This document shows, in pieces, positions 37,784-49,258 of a stretch of 64,000 nucleotides of DNA. The notes beneath the pieces were generated by a model that saw only the letters and a program-made list of their open reading frames with translations, did not search any database and had not been told where the DNA came from. The position numbers and the translations under genes are program-made. Position 1 is the stretch's first letter; every line of letters begins with the position of its first letter. Source of the stretch: Voacanga thouarsii (lineage: Eukaryota > Streptophyta > Magnoliopsida > Gentianales > Apocynaceae); the NCBI GenBank assembly GCA_026120185.1, contig JANUWF010002051.1, positions 868,001 to 932,000 of the forward strand, read 5' to 3'.

Positions 37784-40700
37784 TGTAATACCCCGCCCAA
37801 AACCACCTTTGACTATGAGGAGGGAAAAAAAGTCATGCATTGCATAGCATTTCGCATTTCACGTATTATCTTAAAATTATTCTTGCATAGGTGCATGTGA
37901 TTTTCAAAGTTGCTTTTGCATTTGATTTATTTGGTGTGAAATAATTGTGTTGTTTAAGAGTTCGTTAAGTGAAGTTTAGTCGAGAAGATGGAAGGATGAG
38001 AATTAGGGTGGAAGGAATTTCTTAGAGAAATATTAGCATTGGAGTTGGTTTGGAATAGCGGGGAGGTTGGTGATTTCCTTTGATGACCCGAGTTCGAATC
38101 TTACCTCTTGTGAATCTTAGTTTTCTTTTTGAAAATTCTTTTCCCTAGACTTCTACATGTCTTGGCCGAAAAAGACCTAGCCATCCTAGTGAATTTTCAG
38201 CGCCATCGTTCTAAGGAAATAAGTCTCTATATTTTTTTCCTAAATTCAAGGATTTTTTATGTGAATAAAGGTTATTGTTATTTTCAGCTTTTGTTCCCTT
38301 TGATTTTCAAAAAAACTCTAGCTAAATAACTAAATTCCAACTTGATTTTAACTTACTAGATTTTGTAATGGATAGTTGGAATTAAAGAATTGTTTTTCTA
38401 GTTGGATACCTTGTGGATTTTGAACCTAGAACCTTAGCTAAAAATCTGGAAATTTTTCTAGCTAGGTTCTGCCACTCTTTGAAGGAGTTTTAGCCGACTC
38501 AAACTCTTCCAACACTAGGAAATCTTATCCAAAATCCTTTAGCATATCAGATTTTATTTCAATCCTACTTGAACAAGGTTTTGCTTCCTTTTTCTAGCAG
38601 AATTTCGGTAGCCTTGTGCAAGCACAAGCTGTCCGAAATTCCAGCACTCCTAAGTGCAGTCCAACTCTTCAAATCCTAGCTCAAAACATCTAGAACACTC
38701 CTCATCAATTCAGATTACCTTAGCCACACAAAAACCAGATTTTACTCACCAAAATTTCAGAAATTCAGCCGGCTTAGGAGCCAGAATTTTGGCCAGCCTT
38801 GCACAAGAAATTTCGGCCAGCTTACACTCCAACTCAAACGAAAATTCTGCACACCAAAACCTACCAAAATCCTCAGCTGATTAAGCTAATTTTTAGCGCC
38901 TAAAACCCTCGTCTATTCTCTGTAAATCATGGTAGAACAACAACTAAAACAGTCTAGAATTTCTACTCTCTGGTTTAGTGATTTGGCACAGCACATAAGC
39001 CATTCTTGCACAGAATTTTAGTTCTCAAAACCTACTCAAACTCTTCCTTGTTTTGGCCAAAAACTCTGAATGCACGCAGCCCTTTTCTTGAGCAATATTT
39101 CGGCCAGCATAAGGTAGAAATTACAGAATATTTTCTCCTCATAAACCCTCCCAAATTCGGCAACAACAAGGTGCACAGCAAGCTTACAATTTTCAGCCTT
39201 GCCGTCCATGAAACCTAAAGCCATTAGGAGTCTTTCTTAACACCACCATCTAACCCTAAACCAAACTTCTCTAACCCTAAATCACAGTAGCCGACTACCC
39301 TCTCCATTCTACATGAAAATTCCAGCAAGAATCTCCCTACAATTTTCGAAAATCACAAGAACAATTCCTAGCAAGAAACCGATCACACTCTAAGGTAAGC
39401 AGAAACCATCTTAACCTCTTGATTCCTTTCTTCCATCAATTCTTCTCCTTTTCTTCCCTTGAATCACGCCACCTAAAGGCTAATTTCATCCCTTTCACCT
39501 GCTTTCGATCAAAAGGAAGGAAAGAAGGCAGCTTTTCTCTTCTACTCGAACGAACTCGGGACGAACACCATATGAGCATCAAGATCTTGTTAACCCGGTT
39601 GTCACAAGGTAAGGGAATCCTTACCCTTGATGTCAAAATTAATGTTCAATATGGTTGATGATGTCCATTAGCATGATGAATAGGTATTTTGAGTCAAGTA
39701 ATTAATTAAGCATATTCGATGCATAGCAAAGCCATATTTTACTGTGGTAATGATAGATATGAGTTGTGATGGTCAAGTCAAGCCATTTTTATATAATATT
39801 CATGTCTTTGGTGAATATATGGTCATAGAATATGAACTTTGGGGATTGGTTAATTTATTGGGAATTAGATAGTGGATTGTGAATTGTTATGGGAATAAAT
39901 GAGTTTAGAGCATGTTCGAATCGATTGAGACCCTGATTATGATATTATATGGTTTTAGATCAAGAAGATATTTGAGAAAAGCAAGCTGTGATTTTATCTC
40001 ATTTGTCTGAGGCATATCAAGTAAGTCATTGCATAAACTCTTTTGTTAAATGTTGTGATGGCAAGTCTATGTTGTAAAGCTTTGTGAAGCTATTGTTAAA
40101 CTATGTTCGCTTGGGTTGTAAACGTGGCTATTTATTCTTTAAACGGTTTTGTCAAACTAACTATTTTGTCGAGAAAACTATTCTTTCTTCTACATTTTTA
40201 GAAAACTCTTCTAAAGAAAACCACGTTGCACACAGCCAATGTATGGAAATATTTTGAATCAGGAATTGACGGATTTGTTTGTTGAGTACTCAATAAGGGT
40301 AGGCTAACAATACTAGTCTTGCAGGGCTAGAATAAGTCTTTTGGCAGGAGGCCACCTCCAGAAGATAAGCTCGGCTTGAAAAGGTGACAGTATTAGTTGG
40401 TCAGGCTGGTTCGAGCTAGCATTTGTACCTGGTAAGGTATTATTTATTTTTCCGGCATGGACACCCGGATGGTTTTGTTGGGTGTAGAGAAGGAGGAGTA
40501 TCTCACCCGGTGAGTTGTACACTCGCCCTGATCAGAACACCCAACGTGTGGTAATCTAGTCCCGGTAAGGTGCACAAAATGTGGTGCCTTATCCTCATGG
40601 AGCCCAACGTGTGGTGACATGACTGTTTATTCGAGTGAATGATTTGTTTTGTATAAAGTGTGATTATGAGAAAAACCCACTCCTTGAGAAAAAAAAGTAT

Positions 40701-41106
40701 TTATGACTTGCCAAATATTTCTGCAAATATTTTTCTCTATGCATACACGAACTGTTTAAAATACCATGTGCACACACAAGACTTATTGAGATTTAATCTC
40801 ACGCTATTTTATATCATGTTTCAGGAGATAGGCTATGCTGAGTAAGCGAGGCATGTGATAATTGAAGCTTTTGCTATTTTTCCCATTTTGTTCTAGGAGC
40901 CAGTTGTTTAAGCTTCTGAACGATATTCGTTTTTTTTTCGTATTGCTCTAATTTGAGCCGGATGTAATAAGAGTTTTTCTCAATTTATCGAAGTTAATTC
41001 TTTTGGGGTTGCCTTTACATTTTATACCTCGATTTAAAGATCCCTTGTCCTACGGGACGGGGCGACATCCCCGCTCTTTTAGGGTACGTAGTAGTGGGGT
41101 GTTACA
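37784..41106 (+). repeat. Right LTR (3' LTR) of the palindromic gypsy
   Basis: 3,323 bp, TGTAATACCCCGCCC ... GTGGGGTGTTACA, directly after the polypurine tract. Perfect TGTAA...TTACA ends. Reverse complement of 32108-35426. It includes the conserved GGGCGACATCCCC segment near its end (41058-41075), which is also seen at 15110-15130 in reverse. Confidence 0.92.
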
Positions 41107-41810
41107 AGCCCAGCCCAAGACCCAGCCCAAAGATAAACCAAAGAGCAAGTGCTTCAAATATGGGAAGAAGGAACACTAGAAAAGGAGTGTCCAGATCTTC
41201 AAGCTAAGAAAAACCCCATAGATAATGTTTTCTATCTAGAGTCTATATCAATGGTTGTATCAATTTTCACTTGGATTGTTGATTCAGGAGCCACTGATCA
41301 TATCTGTAACTCCTTGCTGGGGTTTAGAAAGATAAAAAGACTCAAGAAGGGCAAACATGGATTACGCGTGAGAAATGGTGCACAAGTCTGGGCCCTTGCA
41401 GTAGGAGAGCTGGATCTTGTTTTTTATTGTAATAAAGTGGTTTTAATAGATAGTTTATAAGTACTTGGTTTTTGTCAGAATTTGATTTCAATTGCAATAC
41501 TAATAAATCAAGGATATTCTGTATCTTTCCATTCTGGTATTTCTATCAGTAGAGATAGAGAAATTTTATGTATTGGGCACATGTATGGAAATCTATTCTA
41601 TTTAAACCCTATTAATCAACAATCAAATAACGCTCAATGTGAACCTTTAACTAAGAAAAGAAAAACCAATGTTAATGACTTATATCTTTGGCATCTAAGG
41701 TTAGGACATATCAACTCAATCAGGATTCAGATGCTAATCCATGATGGGCCTTTGGACTCATTAAGATTGAAAAATTGGTCTCTATGTTAATCCTGCCTGA
41801 TGGGAAAGAT
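41107..41810 (+). pseudogene. pol: Copia zinc knuckle, protease and gag-pre-integrase, element A
   Basis: Copia gag resumes after the gypsy: KPKSKCFKYGKKEH (CCHC knuckle with a Cys to Tyr change), then a frameshift, KECPDLQAKKN, and the protease motif WIVDSGATDHICNSLLGF with the catalytic DSGA intact (41270-41315). The GAG-pre-integrase block LYLWHLRLGHINSIRIQMLI is at 41680-41740. Frames are 41149-41460 and 41482-41790. A stop ends the run at 41788 just before the integrase zinc-binding Cys pair. Confidence 0.88.
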
Positions 41811-42724
41811 GATCAAAAGGTCTTTTATCCTAAAGGCAGATAGGGCCAATGAGGTATTAAGTCTTGTTCATACTGATGTGTGTGGTCCCTTATCTACACC
41901 AGCTTGAGGAGATTTTCAGTACTTCATCACTTTCACGGATGATTGTACAAGGTTTGGTTATATTTACTTGATGAGGTACAAGTCTAACTCTTTGATAAGT
42001 TCAAGGAGTTTAAGGCTACAGTGGAGCGTCAAACAGGTAAACTAATCAAGACCTTACGATCGGATCGTGATGAAGAGTACCTCCTGGGTAAATTCAAGGA
42101 CTACATGGTACATCATGGGATAGTATCCCAACTCTCTGCTCCGGGGACACCCCAGCAGAACGGAGTAGCTGAGAGAAGGAACAGGACATTGATGGAAATG
42201 GTCTGCAGTATGATGTCTCATACTACTCTTCCAGTGTCTTTTTGGGAACAACAGCATATATTCTGAACTTTGTGCCTTCCAAATCAATACCTAGGACTCC
42301 CTATTAGATGTGGACTGGGCGTAAGCCAAGTCTGAATCATCTCAGGATATGGGGTTGTCCAGCTTATGTACTGGTCAAGGGAGACAAGTTGGAACCAAAG
42401 TCAAAATTATGCTATTTTGTTGGGTATCCAAAAGGAACAAAGGGTGGTTACTTCTATCATCCTAAAGAGCATAAGGTACTGGTTAGTACCAATGCTAGAT
42501 ACTTAGAGGATGATCAAAGTACTTCCACGAAAGGTTCAACTAGGTTGGAACTTGAGGAGAAGTTATCTTCGGAAGTAACTTCTTCTAACCCGATTGTGGA
42601 ACAAGAAGAGGCACAGCCTCAAGAGCTTGTACAAATGGTGCCTTGTCGTAGTGTGAGAGTGTATAGGGTTCCGGATAGATGGTATGGAGAAGCTTTTGAG
42701 CTGGTCTCTAACCATCAGGAATAA
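41811..42724 (+). pseudogene. pol: Copia integrase, element A
   Basis: LSLVHTDVCGPLSTPA then a stop, FITFTDDCTRFGYIYLMRY, a frameshift near 41990, TLRSDRDEEYLLGKF, PGTPQQNGVAERRNRTLMEM, another shift near 42245, then MWTGRKPSLNHLRIWGCPAY, LCYFVGYPKGTKGGYFYHPK and VSTNARYLEDDQSTSTKGS (42308-42724). Same order as 25389-26369. The DDE region is readable but not in one frame. Confidence 0.9.
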
Positions 42725-43743
42725 GACCCCACTATATACGAGGAGGCTATATTTTATACCAATGCAAATCTATGGCATGAAGCAATAAAAGTCGAGATTG
42801 AGTCTATGTACTTCAATCAGGTTTAGGATCTTGTAACTTTACCTGAAGGGATAAAACCCATTGGGTGTAAGTGGGTGTACAAGAGAAAGAGGGGAGCGGA
42901 TGGGAAGGTGAAAACCTTCAAAGCTAGACTTGTGGCGAAAGGATATACTCAGAAAGAAGGGATCGATTATGAGGAAACCTTTATCCCGGTAGCCATGCTT
43001 AAATCCATCCGTATCCTCCTTGCCATCGCTTGTCATTATGACTACAAGACATGGCAAATGGATGTCAATGCGGCAATTTTGAATGGCCATCTTAGCAAAG
43101 ACATCTATATGTCCTAACCAGAAGGTTTTATTGCTGAAGGCCAAGAATAAATGGTTTGCAAGCTTAAGAAGTCCATTTATGGACTTAAGCAGGCATCAAG
43201 AGCGTGGAACATTCGTTTTGACGAGACTATAAAGTCTTACAGTCTTATTCAAAATGAGGATGAACCATGCGTGTACAAGAAACTTGAAGGCATTAATGTG
43301 GTTTTTCTTGTCTTGTATGTGGATGACATTCTACTCATTAGAAATTATGTAGGGTCATTGTCATCTACAAAGGTTTGGCTGTCTAGTCAATTCAGTATGA
43401 AGGACTTGGGAGAAGCCAGCTACATTCTCGGGATTAGACTTCTTAGAAATAGGAAGTAGAGAATGTTGGATTATCCCAAGCTGCATACATTGATAAGATG
43501 CTGGCCGAGTTCAGCATGGACTCATGTAAGGGAACTCTAATCCCTTACAGACCTGGGTTGTCATTTTCTTCAAGGGACTGTCTTAAGTCTCAAGAAGAAA
43601 ATGAGAGAATGAGTAGGATTCCCTACGCTTTAATTGTGGGAAGTCTCATGTACGCCATGTTGTGTACTATGCCAGATATCTATTTTACTGTAGGTGTAGT
43701 TAATATCAGTCAAACCCTGGGGAGGTTTATTAGCATGTTGTAA
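42725..43743 (+). pseudogene. pol: Copia reverse transcriptase, element A
   Basis: MYKRKRGADGKVKTFKARLV, AKGYTQKEGIDYEETFIPVA, MLKSIRILLAIACHYDYKTW, LNGHLSKDIYMS then a stop, VCKLKKSIYGLKQASRAWNI, the catalytic YVDD at 43315-43326, and MKDLGEASYILGIRLLRNRK (43151-43459). The connection region is at 43498-43743 and ends FISML and a stop. A few stops and one frameshift separate the pieces. It is better preserved than the left tandem copy. Confidence 0.92.
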
Positions 43744-43987
43744 AGTATATTCTTAAGTGTCTCTAAGGAACCTCATAACCACAAAAAGAGGAAGCATATT
43801 GAGACGTAGTATCACCTCATCCGGGATTTCATCAAAAAACGGGAAGTCGTGGTAGTACAGATTGCCTCTGAGAACAATCTAGTAGATCTATTCACCAAGC
43901 CTTTGGCTGAAAGGATCTTCAAGAGACACTTAGATGCCATAGAGGTGGGAACCTATGGACTTACCTAGTCTTAGAGTGGAAGTGGAT
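43744..43987 (+). pseudogene. pol: Copia RNase H remnant and polypurine tract, element A
   Basis: Jumps from the YILKCL-like block straight to EPHNHKKRKHIET and IASENNLVDLFTKPLAER, lacking the same about 325 bp of RNase H as the left tandem copy. The AGTGGAAGTGGATTGT stretch before 43988 is the PPT region. Confidence 0.85.
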
Positions 43988-45967
43988 TGTTGGAATGTGT
44001 GCCCTCTTAGACTAGGTTCTGATATACAAAAATTGAATGTTTTAATAAAAAAAATTTTGTAAGAAATCATTTGTAAATTTACTTTTTATTTGTGCACAAA
44101 TTTCGTTTGGAAAAGACCCATTGTGTTTAAGTAAGAGATCCATGTGAATGGAGGTCTTTCACAGTAAGGTATGGATCACGAGTTACTTAACACATAAACA
44201 TTTGTTCTTAACCGATTGATAAGAATAGGAATCTCATCATGTTTAAGTTATTATGTTATGAATTTCAAATTGGGAATGGCTTACCTTTAGCCAGTGAGTG
44301 GTCCACCCACTTCATGACATAAGCATATTTCGAATACGTAGAACAGGATCTGTAGTAGTGGTTTCTCAAAAGTACTACATGGTAGAAACCTAGACTACCA
44401 CTGCTACAGCGTGGACTAGTACTCTACGACTTGAGTATGAGTTGGTGGTCTGACGAAGCTAGAAGCATATATTTTGATATGCTACAGTTGAGGTTCTATC
44501 GTAGGGCCAATATACTTGCATGTTGGGTATGCGTGACTAGTTAGTTAAGATAGACTTGTACAAGATAGTTTCTACACTATATTACCCCTTATGGTTGTTT
44601 GAATGATCTAAATAACCAGAGCCCTGGGAAATATGACTTGGATCTTTGCTTTAGGATAGCTCCCTTGGAAAGCGGAAACATTCCAGGAAGTTGTAGATCA
44701 TTGGACTAGAAGCCTTAGGATGGTAGATGTCATTTAGAGAGGTGTTAGTATACTTCTTCCTCTCTAAATGTACGGCGATGTGTAGAGGGGTATTTTAGTC
44801 ATTTCATCTGTAGGTCAAAAACTTCCTTGGGGTCAATATTTCCTTATAGTGATATTAGGAATTATTTAAAATTTAAAATACATCTATTTATATAATATGG
44901 GTATTTTGGTCATTTTAGTAGCCAAGACGATGTGTCATTTTGGTCCTCAGAATAACCCGTAAGTCCTAATTAATTTTTGGGTTGAAGAACTGGTCTCAGT
45001 TATAGTGGGTTTTATTTTATTCAGAAAGTCTAATTTATTATTGAACTGAATAAAATAAATTGAGAGAAATTTATTATCTAGTTTAATTGGTTAATTAATT
45101 ATTCAGGGTCGAGGTCCAAGTTAAATAATTAGAAAATTAACCAGGACTTAAACTCGAGGAAAATAATTAATACTTAATTATTTATTGAGTTATTTATTTA
45201 ATTAATCACAAGAAAGAAATAATTAAATTTTAATTATTTTTTGGTTCATTTCGGTACATTAATTATTTATTGAGTTATTTATTTAATTCAAAGAAAAATA
45301 ATTAATGTTTATTATTTTGGGCTTTTAGGGTCCAAAAATAATAATAAATATTATTTTAGCCTAATACCCTGGACCATAGGATTTTTTCGGACACAATTCA
45401 AAAGAGTTTAGGGAGAAGCCAAAATTTATTTTATTAATAATATTCGGGTGTTTGAAATATTAAATCCCATGAATATTATTTTTATCAAAATAATTATTTT
45501 TGGTTTCATGACTCTTGGCTTTCTGTGTGAAAAATAAAATAATAAAAATAAAATCTCTCTCTCACGGTTGTGTCTATTAGTTTCTGTTTACTGGCTTTTG
45601 GTTTTGTTTGCATAACATAAGATGCCAAGCCTTGAAAACCAATCGAGAGATGGTGAAAAAAAACTAATCCTCTTCTCAACCTATTTCTGCATTCACCAAC
45701 TAGAGGTTAGGCTATGGAATATTCTGAGAATTGAAAACCTGGGATTCACTGCACCGGAGAAGAACTACCGGTACCGGAAGCTTCAACCCACGGGGAAGAA
45801 GGGGGCTGTTCCTGTGCTTCAATCCATCCTACTTCAATCTTCAAAGTTTAAGGCATCAAGAGGTATTGTTTTATTTCCTGCACGCTGCTGCCATACTCTG
45901 TTTCTATTTTTCTATCACCATATTTGTTCACCCGTGCATGCTCCTCTGTTTGTTTTCAAATTCTTCA
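43988..45967 (+). repeat. 3' LTR of copia element A
   Basis: 1,980 bp, TGTTGGAATGTGTGCCC ... CAAATTCTTCA, co-linear with 27624-29634. One deletion is seen near 44825, where about 20 bp ('gctaatgcagcattg' region) are missing. It is directly followed by composite array sequence. Confidence 0.9.
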
Positions 45968-46643
45968 TCAGGAAAAAGAGTTTATAAATTTCTTTTTGTT
46001 GAGTGCATGATGACTGCATTTAAATAACCCTATTTTGAATGTCATGTTTCTTCTACAACAAGCAACCTTCTTTATCTATCTCCATATATTTTTATTTCTA
46101 GAATATAAGTTTCTTCTCCAAGGCTTTCATGGAGAATTTCTTTGATAAACAAATCTTGACTAATTATCGAGTGGAGACATCATTTTCTATTAGAAATATA
46201 CCATCTACATACAGCAATAGGTAAACAATTGCTCTCCCACTAACCTTCTCGTATACAAAAGTTTATCTATTATTTGTATGAAACCAAAATTCTTTAAATA
46301 TTTAAACAAAAAAGATGTTCCAACTCCAAAAAGCTTGATTTTGTCCATAAATGGACCTTTGTTGCTTACATACTTTAGTGTGATCCTTGAATGTGAAACC
46401 TTCAGATTGTGTCATGTACACTTCTTCAATCAGATTTCCATTAAAGAAAGCTATATTTACATCCATTCGCCAACTCCTGTAGTCTTAATGAATGGCAAGT
46501 GTTAGAAGTATTCTAATAAATTTCAACATTGCTACTAGTAAAACAGTTTCGTCATAGTCAATACTTTGTTGTTGACGATGACTTTTTGCAACCGATTGTG
46601 CTTTATAGGGAATAACTTTGCCATCCATGTTGCTTCTTGAAAA
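45968..46643. repeat. Composite unit 7, partial
   Basis: Starts near the end of the gypsy LTR half (GGAAAAAGAGTTTATAAATT) and includes the minus-strand copia RT part 46070-46643. The first about 255 bp repeat the content of 25133-25388 on the other side of the copia pair. Confidence 0.8.
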
Positions 46644-48024
46644 CCTATTTGCACCCTATGGGTTTTATCCCTTCAGGTGGATCCACAAAAGTCTAAACTT
46701 ATCTTACATGAAATCCATTTCTGACTTCATGGCTAAGCAAAATCTATTTCTTGTTGGGTTTCGAGGCTAACAAGATTAAATAGTAATGGGGAATTGTGTA
46801 ACCATCAATTGCACATTTTCGAGTCTAACTGGATATGTGATTTGATATTGGTGATACCTTTATTTGCTTAACAATGATGTAATTGGTCTATGACAATTGA
46901 TTAATTAAAGTATTAATCTCTTTAAGAAAAAGTTAATCAATTTGGAGTAGATTCATGGTAAGGTTAGGAATTTTAACTTATAGGCTAACTAAAGGTTATT
47001 CCAGTTTGGCCAGGATAGCGAATTGAAGCCGTTGAGATTGGTTCCGAAAACCAATTGCTCAAGATAATCCAATCTATAATAGATTTCTTATTTTGATCCC
47101 AAAGCATGTTCCAAAAACAAGTTGGTTTCCTAATTGGCTTGGAATTGTTTTCTTATTTTTTAGTAGTTTCCTAACATCGCCCCCCCCCACCCCATTTACT
47201 TTATATTAATTCATTCTAAGAATTTAATCAAGTTAATCATCTAAGAGTAGTTCATAAAATTGAGGTAAGAAGAGAATATAAGAATATATTTCTCTTGAGT
47301 TCCGCGTGCGTTTAACACCCTACTCGCTACTAGACTATGTTATATCTTAGGAATAAGGGTTTAAAATTTCTTTTTGTTGAGTGCATGATGAATGCATTTA
47401 AATAACCCTATTTTGAATGTCATGTTTCTTCTACAACAAGCAACCTTTTTTTTTTATCTATCTCCATATATTTTTATTTCTAGAATACAAGTTGCTTCTC
47501 CAAGGCTTTCATGGAGAATTTCTTTGATAAACAAATCTTGACTAATTGTCGAGTGGAGACATCATTTTCTCTTAGAAATATACCATCTACATATTGCAAT
47601 AGGTAAACAATTGCTCTCCACTAACCTTTTTGTATACAAAAGTTTATCTATTATTTGTATGAAACCAAAGTTCTTTAAATATTTAAACAAAATAGATGTT
47701 CCAACTCCTAAAAGCTTGCTTTTGTCCATAAATGGACCTTTGTTTCTTGCATACTTTAGTGTGATCCTTGAATGTGAAACCTTCAGATTATGTCATGTAC
47801 ACTTCCTTAATCGGATTTTCATTAAAGAAAGCTATATTTACATCCATTTGCCATCTCATGTAGTCTTAATGAATGGCAAGTGTTAGAAGTATTCTAATAG
47901 ATTTCAGCATTGCTACTAGTAAAAAAGTTTCGTTATAGTCAATACTTTGTTGTTGACGATGACTTTTTGCAATCGATCGTACTTTATAGGTAATAACTTT
48001 GCCATCCATGTTGCTTCTTGAAAA
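46644..48024. repeat. Composite unit 8
   Basis: 1,381 bp: end of the copia RT segment, full gypsy LTR half with C-tract CGCCCCCCCCCACCCC near 47178, then minus-strand copia RT (47450-48024). Confidence 0.8.
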
Positions 48025-49258
48025 CCTATTTGTATCATATGGGTTTTATCCCGTCAGGTGGATCTACAAAAGTCTAAACTTGTCTTACATGAAATCCATT
48101 TCTGACTTCTTCGCTAAGTAGCATCTATTTCTAGTTTGGTTTCGTGGCTAACTAGCTTAAATAGTAATGGGGAATTGTGTAACCATCAATTGCATATTTT
48201 CGAGTCTAACTGGATATGTGATTTGATATTGGTGATGCCTTTATGTGCTTATCGATCATGTAATTGGTCTATGACAATTGATTAATTAAAGTATTAATCT
48301 CTTTAAGAAAAGGTTAATCAATTTGGAGTACATTCATGGTAAGGTTAGGGATTTTAACTTTTAGGGTAACTAAGGGTTAGTCCAGTTTGGCAAGGATAGC
48401 AAATTTAAGCCGCTACGATTGGTTTCTAAAACCAATTGCTCAAGATAATCCAATCTATGATAGATTTCCTAATTTGATCTCATAGAATATATTTCTTATG
48501 AATTCTTAGAATATATTTCTTTTCATTAATCTTGAGTTCCTCGTGGGTTCGACACCCTACTCGCTACTAGACTATGTTATATTTTAGGGAAAAGGGTTTA
48601 TAAATTTCTTTTTGTTGAGTGCATGATGACTACATTTAAATAACCCTATTTTGAATGTCATGTTTCTTCTACAACAAGCAACCATCTTTATCTATCTCCA
48701 TATATCTTTATTTATAGAATATAAGTTGTTTCTCCAAGGCTTTCATGGAGAATTTCTTTGATAAACAAATCTTGACTAATTGTCGAGTGGAGACATCATT
48801 TTCTATTAGAAATATACCATCTACATATAGCAATAGGTAAACAATTGCTCTCCACTAACCTTTTTGTATACAAAAGTTTATCTATTATTTGTATGAAACC
48901 AAAATTCTTTAAATATTTAAACAAAATAGATGTTCCAACTCCTAAAATCTTGCTTTCGTCCATAAATGGACATTTGTTGCTTGCATATTTTAGTGTGATC
49001 CTTGAATGTGAAAACTTCAGATTGTGTCATGGACACTTCTTCAATCAGATTTCCATTAAAGAAAGCTATATTTACATCCATTTGCCAACTCCTGTAGTCT
49101 TAATGAATGGCAAGTGTTAGAAGTATTCTAATAGATTTTAGCATTGCTACTAGTAAAAAAGTTTCGTTATTGTCAATACTTTGTTGTTGACGATGACTTT
49201 TTGCAACCGATCGTGCTTTATAGGGAATAACTTTGCCATCCATGTTGCTTCTTGAAAA
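48025..49258. repeat. Composite unit 9 with internal deletion
   Basis: 1,234 bp, about 140 bp shorter than its neighbours. The loss is in the gypsy LTR half near 48480-48530: the C-tract region is replaced by two close copies of AATTCTTAGAATATATTTC-like words, so this unit has no C-tract. The copia half is complete. Confidence 0.8.

Larger units (their letters stand above)
32108..41106. mobile_element. Palindromic chromodomain gypsy insertion
   Basis: 9.0 kb with two LTRs facing outward in opposite orientation: 32108-35426 (minus) and 37784-41106 (plus). Each is preceded internally by the 3' end of pol in the matching orientation. Between them lies RNase H and integrase on plus. There is no 5' LTR, gag, protease or RT. 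The flanks are AGCTC (32103-32107) and AGCCC (41107-41111), a 5-bp target duplication with one transition, and copia gag continues across. So it appears to have entered as one unit, although both outer ends are LTR 3' ends. Possible sources are an inverted cDNA formed before integration (autointegration or template switch) or a later recombination. Confidence 0.85.

Noticed and set aside
33573..39660. Mirrored 61- to 79-residue frames in the gypsy arms (for example 33577, 39436, 33973, 39006) as a duplicated gene pair
   Set aside because: They are the same LTR sequence in opposite orientation; no family motif is seen, and frames are not kept open equally.
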